This document shows positions 42,893-51,497 of a DNA stretch of 64,000 nucleotides, in pieces. The number at the start of each line of letters is the position of its first letter. Position 1 is the stretch's first letter. The stretch covers positions 59,885-123,884 of the forward strand of contig NZ_JAANIH010000024.1 in assembly GCF_014529705.1 (NCBI RefSeq), read 5' to 3'. Made by a program: the position numbers and the translations under genes. Under the pieces are notes generated by a model that saw only the letters and a program-made list of their open reading frames with translations, ran no database searches and was not told where the DNA came from. Origin of the DNA: Bradyrhizobium campsiandrae. GTDB lineage: Bacteria; Pseudomonadota; Alphaproteobacteria; Rhizobiales; Xanthobacteraceae.

Positions 42893-44667
42893 TCGCTCCC
42901 CAGATAGGCGGAGACGACGTCGGGATGACGCAGCACGGCCATGGATTCGCCGTCCGCGATGCGGCGTCCGAAATTGAGCACGGTGATGTGCTGGGCCGCT
43001 TCCGACACCAGCGTCATGTCGTGATCGATGATCAGGATGGTGAGACCCTGGGCTGCGATACGCTTGAGCAGCTCGTGCAGTTCCAGCTTTTCGGTCGAGT
43101 TGAGGCCGGCTGCGGGCTCGTCGAGCAGCAGCAGCGTCGGGTTCGAGGCCAGCGCGCGCGCGATTTCGATCAGGCGCTGATGGCCGTAGGAGAAGCTCGA
43201 GATCAGCTCGTTGGCCCGACTGCCGAGCCCGACGAAGGTCAGCGCCTCCATCGCACGCTCGGTGAGGGCGTCGTCGCCCTTCCCGACCATCGTGTTGCCC
43301 GGCCGCTCCGCACCGATCTCGACGTTTTCCAGCGCCGTCATCGAGCGAAACAGACGGATGTTCTGGAAGGTGCGGCCGAGACCGGAAGCCGTGCGCTGAT
43401 GCGGCGGCATGTGGGTGATATCGGTGCCGTCGAGCACGATCTTGCCAGCGGTTGCCTCATAGAGCCCCGAGAGCACGTTGAGCGTCGTGGTCTTGCCCGA
43501 GCCGTTCGGCCCGATCAGCGCGTGCACGCCGCCGCGCTTCACCGCGATGTCGACGCCGTCGACGGCCTTCAGGCCACCGAAATGCTTCGACAGGCCGGTG
43601 ACTTCCAGCACGATGTCGCCACCAATGCTCGCCGGCTTCAACTGCAACGCGGCCGCCGCCGGCACCGCCTTGACCTTGGCACGCCAGCGCGTGAAGGCAT
43701 CCGCGACAAAGCCCCAGATGCCGTCGGGCATGAAGCGGATGATCAGGATCACGAACAGGCCGTAGATCGCGAGATACAGCCCCGGCACGCTCTTGAGGAA
43801 ACGCAGCCATTCCGGGATCAGGATCAGAAGACCCGTGCCGATCGCGGACCCGATCGGCGACGCCACGCCGCCGAGCAGCGACATGGTCAGGAACACGATC
43901 GATTCCGCGAACGAGAACTGATCGGGGCTGACATAGGCAAAGCCGCCGGCAAACAATCCGCCCGCAAGCCCGCCCAACAGTGCACAGAGCGCGAAGGCGT
44001 AGATCTTGGTGCGGAAGACGTCGATGCCGTTGACGCCGGCCGCAAGCTCGTTGTCGCGTACCGCGCGCATGGCACGGCCGAGTTTCGTATCGGCGAGATG
44101 CCAGACCAGGTAACCGACGATCGCCAGCATCGCGACGCAGAAGGCGAGATAGCTCTGCGAGGTCTGGAACAGGTCCGGCCGCTTGATGTTGGAGACGCCG
44201 TCAGGGCCGTGCGTCAGCCAGATCGCGTTGATCATCACCAGCGTGACGATCTGCTGGAACGAGATCGTCACCATGGCGAGGTAGTGCCCGCCGAGCCGCA
44301 AGGTCGACATGCCGAGGAAGGCGCCTGCGAGCAGCGAGATCACGCAGCCGCCGACGAGACACAGCCAGAAGCTGAGATGCAGATCGTTGGTGCCGAGACC
44401 CACGGCATAGGCGCCGAGGCCAAAGAAGGCGGCCTGCGCCAGGTTGATCTGGCCGCACAGACCGAGCACCACCGAGAGCCCGAACACGGCAATTGCGAAG
44501 GTCGTGGCCTGTAGCAGGATGTTGTGGACATATCCGTCGAAGCGCATGTTGGCCGCGAGCACGACCAGGATCGCCGCGGCGATGAAATACGGCAAGTGCC
44601 GGATCACGAGCGGTTTCGAACGGATGGCGGGCGCCGGGATCGGCATGTTGTCGCTGGGAGCGCTCAT
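42889..44667 (-). CDS. fused LivM permease and LivG ATPase
   Basis: A 592-residue fusion. Residues about 20-320 are a LivM permease with eight or nine helices (GQINLAQAAFFGLGAYAVG and the EAA-like block TKLGRAMRAVRDNELAAGVNGI). After a linker of about 25 residues, about 345-590 are a LivG ATPase with Walker A GPNGSGKTT, the LivG-type signature SFSYGHQRL, Walker B LLLLDEPAAGLNS and the IIDHDM switch. The two are separate genes in E. coli, but the fused form is known in rhizobia. It starts at ATG 44667, overlapping the livH stop by ATGA, and ends by overlapping livF the same way. A longer upstream frame is a shadow of livH. Confidence 0.94.
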   Translation of the reverse strand: MSAPSDNMPIPAPAIRSKPLVIRHLPYFIAAAILVVLAANMRFDGYVHNILLQATTFAIAVFGLSVVLGLCGQINLAQAAFFGLGAYAVGLGTNDLHLSFWLCLVGGCVISLLAGAFLGMSTLRLGGHYLAMVTISFQQIVTLVMINAIWLTHGPDGVSNIKRPDLFQTSQSYLAFCVAMLAIVGYLVWHLADTKLGRAMRAVRDNELAAGVNGIDVFRTKIYAFALCALLGGLAGGLFAGGFAYVSPDQFSFAESIVFLTMSLLGGVASPIGSAIGTGLLILIPEWLRFLKSVPGLYLAIYGLFVILIIRFMPDGIWGFVADAFTRWRAKVKAVPAAAALQLKPASIGGDIVLEVTGLSKHFGGLKAVDGVDIAVKRGGVHALIGPNGSGKTTTLNVLSGLYEATAGKIVLDGTDITHMPPHQRTASGLGRTFQNIRLFRSMTALENVEIGAERPGNTMVGKGDDALTERAMEALTFVGLGSRANELISSFSYGHQRLIEIARALASNPTLLLLDEPAAGLNSTEKLELHELLKRIAAQGLTILIIDHDMTLVSEAAQHITVLNFGRRIADGESMAVLRHPDVVSAYLGSE

Positions 44668-45536
44668 GCTTTTTCCGCCACGCGTTCGCCGAAGATGCCT
44701 TGCGGCCGGAACACCAGGAAGGCGACCAGAACCAGGAACGCAAAACCGTCCTTGTACGGCACTGAAATGTAGGCCGCGCCAAAGGTCTCGATCACGCCGA
44801 GCGCAAGGCCGCCGATGATCGCGCCGGCGACGTCGCCGAAGCCGCCGATGATGGTGGCCGCGAACGCCTTCAGCGCGATGGTCGAGCCCATCTGGATCGA
44901 GACGAACAGCACCGGCGCGACGAGGATGCCGGCAAGACCGCCGAGCACCGCCGAATAGATGAAGGTGATCATGATCATGGTGGACACGGAAATGCCGAGC
45001 AGCGAGGCCATCTCCTTGTCCTGCGAGGTCGCCTGCAGCTTCTTGCCGAGCAGCGTCTTCTCGAAGAACCAGAAATTGAAGATCACGAGGCAGATGGTGA
45101 CGCCGATGATGAGGAGATACTGACTGTCGAGATAGACGGGGCCTAGCTGAATGCCTGGGGTGTCGAACCAGCCCTGCAGCACCTGCGGCTGCGGGCCGTA
45201 GATCGCGAGCACCGAGTTCGCCAGCAGGATCGAGGCGCCGATGGTGGCGATGATCACGGGCAGATAGGTGCGGTGGCGCAAGGGATAATAGACGCCGAGA
45301 TTGAACACGACACCGAGCAGCGCCATGCCGAGCAGCGCGACGATGAAGGCCGCCCAATAGGGCAGACCGGCCTCGACCGCGACGACCATCAGATAGGCCG
45401 CCACCATGGAGAATTCGCCCTGGGCAAAATTCACCACGTTGGTGGCACGGAAGATCAGCACGAAGCCGAGCGCAACCAGCGCGTAGACGGCGCCGATACC
45501 GATGCCGGTAAAGAGCAATTGGAGGGCGAGATCCAT
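44664..45536 (-). CDS. livH: LIV-type ABC transporter permease LivH
   Basis: A 290-residue permease of about eight helices. The N-terminal block GIGAVYALVALGFVLIFRATNVVNFAQGEF is diagnostic, and the EAA-like loop GKKLQATSQDKEMASLLGI is where the ATPase docks. The start is ATG 45536; the ribosome site is weak. Its stop overlaps the ATG of the LivM-LivG gene. The 113 bases between it and the binding-protein gene contain a perfect 14-bp stem-loop. Confidence 0.95.
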   Translation of the reverse strand: MDLALQLLFTGIGIGAVYALVALGFVLIFRATNVVNFAQGEFSMVAAYLMVVAVEAGLPYWAAFIVALLGMALLGVVFNLGVYYPLRHRTYLPVIIATIGASILLANSVLAIYGPQPQVLQGWFDTPGIQLGPVYLDSQYLLIIGVTICLVIFNFWFFEKTLLGKKLQATSQDKEMASLLGISVSTMIMITFIYSAVLGGLAGILVAPVLFVSIQMGSTIALKAFAATIIGGFGDVAGAIIGGLALGVIETFGAAYISVPYKDGFAFLVLVAFLVFRPQGIFGERVAEKA

Positions 45537-45592
45537 GACAAGCTTCTGTTGGAGAGAACGCGGCTGCTTCTGATGCCACGCGGAAGGTGGTA

Positions 45593-45624
45593 GGGCTCTC
45601 TCCCCCTTGTGGGGGAGAGAGCCC
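45593..45624. repeat. perfect 14-bp stem-loop between livK-like and livH genes
   Basis: GGGCTCTCTCCCCC, loop TTGT, GGGGGAGAGAGCCC, with no mismatch, lies 25 bases after the binding-protein stop and 56 before livH. Such a hairpin can protect the 5' message or reduce read-through, giving more binding protein than permease. It also resembles a dispersed CCCCCTTGTGGGGG element seen in related form at 37453-37519. Confidence 0.8.
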
Positions 45625-45649
45625 ATCCGTTCGTGCGTCCCTGACCCGA

Positions 45650-46795
45650 TTAGTCGTTGAACTCGATGTGCTTGTCGAAAACGATGTTGCCCTTGTCGTT
45701 CTTCACGATGTTGTAGCCGTGCAGACCGTCGCCGTTCTGGTCGAAATTGTATTCGCCCTCGGCGCCGGCAAACTTCTTGGTCGACAGGATGGCTTCGCGG
45801 ATCTTGGCCGGATCGGTGGACCCTGCCTTGTTGATCGCCGCCGACAACACGTTGATCGCATCGAAGGTCCAGGAGCTCTGGTTGTCGGGCGCGACCTTGA
45901 CCGCATCGCGGTAGATCTTGCCGAACGCCTTCGAGCCCTCGCTGGAATCCTCGGCATAGTCGGCGACGCCATAGGTGTTGTAGAGCGCGGGACCGGCGAG
46001 CTTCAGCGCGGTGATGTTGACGATCGAGGGCGAGCCGACCCACGGGATGTTGACGCCGAGCTGACGCAGCTGACGGGCGAAGATGCCGAGGTCGTTCTCG
46101 AAGGTGAAGTAGGAGCCGAGAATGTCGGCGCCGGACTGCTTGATCGCGAGCACGACGGGCGTGAAGTCCTGGCTCTGGTTGGCATAGCCCTGATCGAGCA
46201 CCGGCGGCGCACCGAGCTTGGTCAGCGCCTCCGTCAGCGCCTTGCCGCCCGCGGTTCCGAAGGCGTCGGTCGAGTGCAGCACGGCCCATTTCTTCTTGCC
46301 GAGCGTGCTGACGCCGTACTCGGCGATGACGCGGCCGGAATAGCTGTCATTGGGGCGGAAGCGGAACAGCCACTGATTGCCCATATGGGTGAGGTTCGGA
46401 TCGGTGCCGCCGATCATCACGGGCTTGCCGAGCTTCATGACGTCGGGCGAGATCGCATGGACCTGGGTCGAACGGATCGAACCGAGGAAGCCGACGATAT
46501 CGGGCTGCGCGGCGAGTTTCGAGAAGGCGAGCACGATGCCGGGATTGGTGGTCTGGTCGTCCTCGATGATCAGCTCGCCCTGCTTCCCCAGAATGCCGCC
46601 GGCCTTGTTGACGGCTTCGAGCGCGAGTTTGGCGCCCTTGATGGCGTAACCGCCGGATTCCGCGGCGGGACCCGTGACGGGCGCGCACATGCCGATCTTG
46701 ATGGTGGCGCTCTGCGCATGGGCGCTCTTGATGAGGTAGGGCGCGGCAATGCCGGCAGCAATTCCGGCAGCGAAGTCGCGTCTCGTCAGTCTCAT
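45650..46795 (-). CDS. LIV-type periplasmic binding protein with Tat-like signal
   Basis: A 381-residue binding protein, first gene of the LIV operon. The N-terminus MRLTRRDFAAGIAAGIAA has the twin-arginine motif RRDFAAG, then a hydrophobic stretch and cleavage near AHA-QS. The mature part is a type I periplasmic binding fold (ATIKIGMCAPVTGPAAESG, LIIEDDQTTNPG, PVMIGGTDPNLTHMGNQWLFR). The ligand may be a branched amino acid or an aromatic acid; its place next to the hpa genes makes an aromatic acid tempting but unproven. ATG 46795 follows GGGAGGAACGA. Confidence 0.93.
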   Translation of the reverse strand: MRLTRRDFAAGIAAGIAAPYLIKSAHAQSATIKIGMCAPVTGPAAESGGYAIKGAKLALEAVNKAGGILGKQGELIIEDDQTTNPGIVLAFSKLAAQPDIVGFLGSIRSTQVHAISPDVMKLGKPVMIGGTDPNLTHMGNQWLFRFRPNDSYSGRVIAEYGVSTLGKKKWAVLHSTDAFGTAGGKALTEALTKLGAPPVLDQGYANQSQDFTPVVLAIKQSGADILGSYFTFENDLGIFARQLRQLGVNIPWVGSPSIVNITALKLAGPALYNTYGVADYAEDSSEGSKAFGKIYRDAVKVAPDNQSSWTFDAINVLSAAINKAGSTDPAKIREAILSTKKFAGAEGEYNFDQNGDGLHGYNIVKNDKGNIVFDKHIEFND

Positions 46796-47087
46796 TCGTT
46801 CCTCCCTGGGACCGGGCATCCTTGTCGGCCCTTCTTTGTTTGGCTTTGTGTCTGAATACAGAGCCGGATGCTACTTACGGATTCTCCCGGCGTGAGTAAA
46901 TTGATATTGAGCAGTCATCGACTAAGGACGGAGAGCCACACCCCGAAGGTGCTAACCCCCGCGGCGGCGATCTATTCTCAGCCGGCTTATTCGGGCTTTT
47001 CGCGCATTGTGCGTCACGCGCGCTGCCCAAGAGCTGAGCAGCGACGGCAGGCATGCGTGATGGGCAAGTCATCATGCAAATTTGCCG

Positions 47088-47603
47088 TCACGCATCGTCC
47101 GTGATCTCGTCACGTGCATCCCCGGAAGCAAGGCACGCCTCCAACTCTCCGAGCATCTGCTGCAACTCGGCCAGCTTGCGCGCGCCGAAGCGCTGGGTGA
47201 TCTCGGCATAGATCGCTTCCGACGTCGGTGCCACCGAGGCCATCAGCTTCACGCCTTCCTTCGAGATCGAGACCATGCTGCGGCGCTGATCCGCCTTCGC
47301 CGTCCTGCGCTCGATCAGATGGCGCGCCTCGAGATCGCGCAGGATGCGCGACAGGCTCGGCCCGAGCAGAAATGCGGTGCGCGCGAGTTCCGTGACCTCG
47401 GCAGCCCCGATCGCCGCGAGCGCGCGCAGGATGCGCCATTGCTGCTCGGTCAGGCCGTGCTCGCGCAGCGATGGGCGAAATTGCCGCATCACCGCCTCGC
47501 GCGCCCTGAGCAGCGACATCGGCAGCGAGCGCGAGAAGTCGCGCATCGGCACCTGGCGCACAGCGGGCGCGCTTACGTTCGGATCAGCCGGTTTCTTCGC
47601 CAT
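47088..47603 (-). CDS. hpaR: MarR-family regulator HpaR of the homoprotocatechuate operon
   Basis: The 171-residue winged-helix protein has the HpaR start VPMRDFSRSLPMSLLRAREAVMRQFRPSLREHGLTEQQWRILRAL (family core, about 18-62), followed by the recognition part LARTAFLLGPSLSRILRDLEARHLIERRTAKADQRRSMV. HpaR represses the 4-hydroxyphenylacetate meta-cleavage genes until an aromatic acid is present. It starts at ATG 47603, with AAGGG upstream, and is divergent from hpaH. A perfect palindrome in the gap is the likely operator for both directions. Confidence 0.93.
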   Translation of the reverse strand: MAKKPADPNVSAPAVRQVPMRDFSRSLPMSLLRAREAVMRQFRPSLREHGLTEQQWRILRALAAIGAAEVTELARTAFLLGPSLSRILRDLEARHLIERRTAKADQRRSMVSISKEGVKLMASVAPTSEAIYAEITQRFGARKLAELQQMLGELEACLASGDARDEITDDA

Positions 47604-47655
47604 GTTGCCCTTTTCAGACCGCGAAACGTTTGCAGTGCAGCAAGCCGGAATTGTG

Positions 47656-47683
47656 TTTGACGCATTCACTTAACATGTTAAGT
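47656..47683 (+). promoter_or_regulatory. hpaH promoter overlapped by a perfect HpaR-type palindrome
   Basis: TTTGAC (47656-47661), 16 bases, TTAAGT (47678-47683) can serve as promoter for hpaH. The 16-base palindrome ACTTAACATGTTAAGT (47668-47683) covers the spacer and the -10, so a bound MarR dimer would block the polymerase. It lies 34 bases before hpaH and 65 before hpaR. Confidence 0.7.
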
Positions 47684-47717
47684 ATCTCGCAGCGCCAAGA
47701 TTTTTGTCGGATCCCCG

Positions 47718-48524
47718 ATGCCGCTGTCCAAAGACGATATCCAAGCCTGCGCTGATCGTCTGCACCAGGCGGAGAAGAGCCGCGTGCAGATCCGCCAGCT
47801 CTCGCAGGATTTTCCGGATATCACCATCGGCCATGCCTACGCGATTCAGAAGGCGTGGGTCGACATCAAGATCGCCGAGGGGCGGATCGTCAAAGGGCAC
47901 AAGATCGGCCTGACTTCCAAGGCGATGCAGAGCGCACTCAACATCGACGAACCCGACTCCGGCGTGCTGCTCGACGACATGTTCTTTGCCGATGGCGGGA
48001 TCATTCCGACCGAGCGCTTCATCGCAACGCGGGTCGAGGCCGAGCTCGCCTTCATCATGAGCAAGCGGCTCACAGGGCCGGATTGCACGCTGTTCGACGT
48101 GCTCAACGCCACCGACTTCGTCGTGCCGGCGCTGGAGATCCTGGATACGCGGATCGAGCGCGTCGATCCCAAGACCAAGGCGACGCGCAAGATCTACGAC
48201 ACCATTGCCGACAACGCGGCGAATGCCGGCATCGTGCTTGGCGGACGGCCGATCCGCCCGCTGGACGCGGACCTTCGCTGGATCGGCGCGCTCTGTTTCA
48301 AGAACGGCCAGCTGGAGGAGACCGGCCTTGCCGCCGGGGTGCTCAACCATCCCGCGACCGCCGTCGCGTGGCTTGCGAACAAGATCGCGCCGCTCGGCCT
48401 TGCGCTGGAGCCCGGTCAGGTCGTGCTGGCCGGCTCCTTCATCCGTCCGATCGAGACCCGCAAGGGCGACACAATTCAGGCCGATTATGGCGCCTACGGC
48501 TCGGTCAGCTGCTACTTCGCCTGA
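47718..48524 (+). CDS. hpaH: 2-oxohept-4-ene-1,7-dioate hydratase HpaH
   Basis: A 268-residue enzyme, the length of E. coli HpaH (267). It belongs to the FAH/MhpD hydratase fold. Landmarks are GRIVKGHKIGLTSKAMQ, EPDSGVLLDDMFF, RVEAELAFIMSKRLTGPDCTLFDVLNATDFVVPALEI and AGSFIRPIETRKGDTI. It hydrates the enol intermediate in the lower homoprotocatechuate meta pathway to 4-hydroxy-2-oxoheptanedioate. It is the first gene of the plus-strand operon, 34 bases after the operator, and is followed by hpaF. Confidence 0.94.
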   Translation: MPLSKDDIQACADRLHQAEKSRVQIRQLSQDFPDITIGHAYAIQKAWVDIKIAEGRIVKGHKIGLTSKAMQSALNIDEPDSGVLLDDMFFADGGIIPTERFIATRVEAELAFIMSKRLTGPDCTLFDVLNATDFVVPALEILDTRIERVDPKTKATRKIYDTIADNAANAGIVLGGRPIRPLDADLRWIGALCFKNGQLEETGLAAGVLNHPATAVAWLANKIAPLGLALEPGQVVLAGSFIRPIETRKGDTIQADYGAYGSVSCYFA

Positions 48525-48553
48525 GCGACAAAAATACAGGGAGTGAAACCGCG

Positions 48554-48952
48554 ATGCCGCATTTCACGATCGAATATTCGGCCAATCTCGACAGCCGGCT
48601 CGACATCGGCGCTGTCTGCGAAGTCGTGCGCAAGGCTGCGGTCGAGACCGGCATCTTCCCGCTCGGTGGCATCCGCGTCCGCGCCATAAGATGCGAACAT
48701 TACGCGATTGCCGATGCCAGGCACGATTACGGCTTTCTCGACATGGTGCTGCGGATCGGCGAAGGCCGCGACCTGCCGACACGCCAGAAGGCCGGGGAGC
48801 ACGTCTTCCAGGCGCTCTCAAAGCATCTCGATCCCGTTTTCGCTGCCAGCAAGTTCGCCCTGTCGTTCGACATGCAGATCAACGACAAGGATATGAGCTG
48901 GAAGCGCAACAATATCCACGACGCATTGAAAGTGGAGGCTGCCCATGGATAG
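48554..48952 (+). CDS. hpaF: 5-carboxymethyl-2-hydroxymuconate isomerase HpaF
   Basis: A 132-residue member of the CHMI branch of the tautomerase superfamily. The catalytic proline follows the initiator Met (MPHFTIEYSANL). RVRAIRCEHYAIAD and MVLRIGEGRDLPTRQKAGEHVF are family blocks. It moves a double bond in the ring-cleavage acid. ATG 48554 follows AGGGAG. The stop overlaps hpaE by 8 bases. Confidence 0.94.
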   Translation: MPHFTIEYSANLDSRLDIGAVCEVVRKAAVETGIFPLGGIRVRAIRCEHYAIADARHDYGFLDMVLRIGEGRDLPTRQKAGEHVFQALSKHLDPVFAASKFALSFDMQINDKDMSWKRNNIHDALKVEAAHG

Positions 48953-50483
48953 GCCCACGCCGAAAGCCGACGTCTTCCAGGCCAATCGCGACCGCCTCGC
49001 GCCGCTGCTGAAGAAGCTGAAGGCGGACGGCATCGGCCACATGATCGACGGCAAGATCGTGCCCTCGATCTCGGGCCAGACCTTCGAGACCAGGTCGCCG
49101 GTCGATGGCGCTGTGCTCGCCAGCGTCGCCCGCGGCAATGCCGAGGACATCGACGCCGCGGCCACCGCCGCTTCCCTCGCCTTCAAGACCTGGCGCGACA
49201 TCGGACCTGCGATGCGGCGCAAGCTGCTGCATCGGGTGGCCGATGCGATCGAGGACAACGCCGAAGACATCGCGGTGCTCGAATGCATCGACACGGGACA
49301 AGCCTATCGCTTCATGGCCAAGGCCGCGATCCGCGCCGCCGAGAACTTCCGCTTCTTCGCCGACAAATGCGCTGAAGCCCGCGACGGCCTCAACACGCCG
49401 AGCGACGAGCACTGGAACATCTCGACCCGCGTGCCGATCGGCCCGGTCGGCGTGATCACGCCGTGGAATACGCCGTTCATGCTCTCGACCTGGAAGATCG
49501 CCCCTGCCCTCGCCGCCGGCTGCACCGTCGTGCACAAGCCGGCGGAATGGTCGCCGGTGACGGCTTCCATTCTGGTGCGGCTCGTCAAGGAAGCCGGCGT
49601 CCCCGACGGCGTGCTCAACACCGTGCACGGATTCGGCGAAGAAGCCGGCAAGGCGCTGACCGAGCACCCCGCCATCAAGGCGATCGGCTTCGTCGGCGAG
49701 AGCGCGACCGGCTCGGCGATCATGGTTCAGGGCGCGCCGACGCTGAAGCGCGTGCATTTCGAACTCGGCGGCAAGAATCCGGTCATCGTGTTCGACGATG
49801 CCGATCTCGACCGCGCGCTCGATGCCGTCGTGTTCATGATCTACTCGCTCAACGGCGAGCGCTGCACCTCCTCCAGCCGCCTGCTGGTCCAGGCGAGCAT
49901 CGCCGACAAGTTCGTCGAGAAGCTGACCGCCCGCGTGAAGGCGCTCAAGGTCGGCCATCCCCTCGATCCCGCCACCGAGATCGGGCCGCTGATCCACGAA
50001 CGGCACCTGGCAAAGGTCTGCTCGTACTTCGACGTGGCGCGGCAGGACGGCGCCGTGATCGCGGTCGGCGGCAAGGCCCATGACGGACCGGGCGGCGGAC
50101 ATTATGTCGAGCCGACCTTGGTGACCGGCGCGCACGGCAAGATGCGCGTGGCACAGGAGGAGGTGTTCGGCCCCTTCCTCACCGTGCTGCCCTTCAAGGA
50201 CGAGAAGGATGCGATCGAGATCGCCAACGACATCCGCTATGGCCTCACCGGCTACGTCTGGACCAACGACGTCGGCCGTGCCTTGCGCGTCGCGGACGCG
50301 CTGGAAGCCGGCATGATCTGGCTGAACTCGGAGAACGTCCGCCATCTGCCGACGCCGTTCGGCGGCATGAAGGCCTCAGGCATCGGCCGCGACGGCGGCG
50401 ATTACTCGTTCGACTTCTACATGGAGACCAAGCACGTCTCGCTGGCGCGGGGCACGCACAAGATTCAGAAACTGGGAATCTGA
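48945..50483 (+). CDS. hpaE: 5-carboxymethyl-2-hydroxymuconate semialdehyde dehydrogenase HpaE
   Basis: A 512-residue aldehyde dehydrogenase with the NAD+ site FVGESATGSAI, the catalytic glutamate in FELGGKNPV and the nucleophilic cysteine in NGERCTSSSRLL. The C-terminal block LPTPFGGMKASGIGRDGGDYSFDFYMETK is typical of HpaE. It oxidises the semialdehyde formed by HpaD to the acid. It overlaps hpaF by 8 bases and lies 27 bases before hpaD. Confidence 0.95.
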   Translation: MDRPTPKADVFQANRDRLAPLLKKLKADGIGHMIDGKIVPSISGQTFETRSPVDGAVLASVARGNAEDIDAAATAASLAFKTWRDIGPAMRRKLLHRVADAIEDNAEDIAVLECIDTGQAYRFMAKAAIRAAENFRFFADKCAEARDGLNTPSDEHWNISTRVPIGPVGVITPWNTPFMLSTWKIAPALAAGCTVVHKPAEWSPVTASILVRLVKEAGVPDGVLNTVHGFGEEAGKALTEHPAIKAIGFVGESATGSAIMVQGAPTLKRVHFELGGKNPVIVFDDADLDRALDAVVFMIYSLNGERCTSSSRLLVQASIADKFVEKLTARVKALKVGHPLDPATEIGPLIHERHLAKVCSYFDVARQDGAVIAVGGKAHDGPGGGHYVEPTLVTGAHGKMRVAQEEVFGPFLTVLPFKDEKDAIEIANDIRYGLTGYVWTNDVGRALRVADALEAGMIWLNSENVRHLPTPFGGMKASGIGRDGGDYSFDFYMETKHVSLARGTHKIQKLGI

Positions 50484-50510
50484 CGTTCGTCATTGCCTGG
50501 GGAAACGCCA

Positions 50511-51494
50511 ATGCCGGTACCGCAACACATTTTCGAGCCGCCGTTCAACATCATCCGCTCCAGCCACGTCGTGCTCGACGTGACCGACCTGAAGCTGAGC
50601 CGCGAGTTCTACGAGACCACCGTCGGCCTGCATGTCGAGGATGCCGACGACACATTCGTCTATCTGCGCGCCGCCGAAGAGCATCAGCATCACTCGCTGG
50701 TGCTGCGCAAGGCGGCTGCACCCGCCTGCAACAGGCTCGGCTTCAAGGTCGGCAATGACGGCGATCTCGACAAGGCCGCAAAATTCTTTGCCGAGAACGG
50801 CGTCGCTCATGCCTTCGTAGACCAGCCGTTCCAGGGCCGCACGCTGCAATTCACCGACCCCTTCGGCTTCCAGCTCGAGCTCTATGCGACGATGGAGCGC
50901 CGGCCGCATCTCTTGCGCCGCTACGACCTCTACCGGGGATGCCACCCGCAGCGGCTCGACCATTTCAACGTCTTCGCCGCCGAGGTGCAGGACACCGTCG
51001 ATTTCTATGCGCGGCTCGGCTTCCGCCTCTCCGAATATGCCGAGGAGGACGGGCCGAACGGACGCATTGCGGCGGCCTGGATGCATCGCAAGGGCAACGT
51101 CCACGACTTCGCCTTCACCAACGGCAAGGGCCCGCGGCTGCACCATTTCGCTTACTGGACGCCGACGGCAATGAACATCATCCATCTCTGCGACGTCATG
51201 GCCTCCCAGGGATTCGTGAAGAACATCGAACGCGGTCCGGGCCGTCACGGCATCTCGAACGCATTCTTCCTCTACGTGCGCGATCCCGACGGACACCGCC
51301 TCGAGCTCTACACCAGCGACTATTTCACCGGCGATCACGACCACGAGCCGCTGCGCTGGTCGCTACGCGATCCGCGCCGCCAGACCTTGTGGGGGGCGCC
51401 GGCGCCGCGGTCCTGGTTCGAGCAGGGCTCGCCCTTCACGGGCCAGGCCGTGCGTGAGCCGAAATTCGTGGCCGACGTGCTGGTGGCGGATTGA
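50511..51494 (+). CDS. hpaD: homoprotocatechuate 2,3-dioxygenase HpaD (type I extradiol)
   Basis: The 327-residue protein belongs to the vicinal-oxygen-chelate family, with two barrel repeats per domain. The metal ligands are H in RLDHFNVFA, H in RLHHFAYW and E in GHRLELYTSDY. This is the type I fold, as in Brevibacterium HPCD, not the LigB fold of E. coli HpaD. It opens the ring of 3,4-dihydroxyphenylacetate using Fe or Mn and O2. The start ATG 50511 follows GGGGAAA; an ATG six codons earlier is less likely. It lies 3 bases before the FAH gene. Confidence 0.95.
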   Translation: MPVPQHIFEPPFNIIRSSHVVLDVTDLKLSREFYETTVGLHVEDADDTFVYLRAAEEHQHHSLVLRKAAAPACNRLGFKVGNDGDLDKAAKFFAENGVAHAFVDQPFQGRTLQFTDPFGFQLELYATMERRPHLLRRYDLYRGCHPQRLDHFNVFAAEVQDTVDFYARLGFRLSEYAEEDGPNGRIAAAWMHRKGNVHDFAFTNGKGPRLHHFAYWTPTAMNIIHLCDVMASQGFVKNIERGPGRHGISNAFFLYVRDPDGHRLELYTSDYFTGDHDHEPLRWSLRDPRRQTLWGAPAPRSWFEQGSPFTGQAVREPKFVADVLVAD

Positions 51495-51497
51495 CCG

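Noticed and set aside
42889..45579. Very long version of the LivM-LivG frame (896 codons)
   Set aside because: The first 304 codons are out-of-frame livH; ATG 44667 overlaps the livH stop by ATGA and starts the permease properly.
44664..46289. Very long version of livH (541 codons) reaching into the binding-protein gene
   Set aside because: The extra 250 residues are low-complexity shadow; the LivH family begins at ATG 45536.
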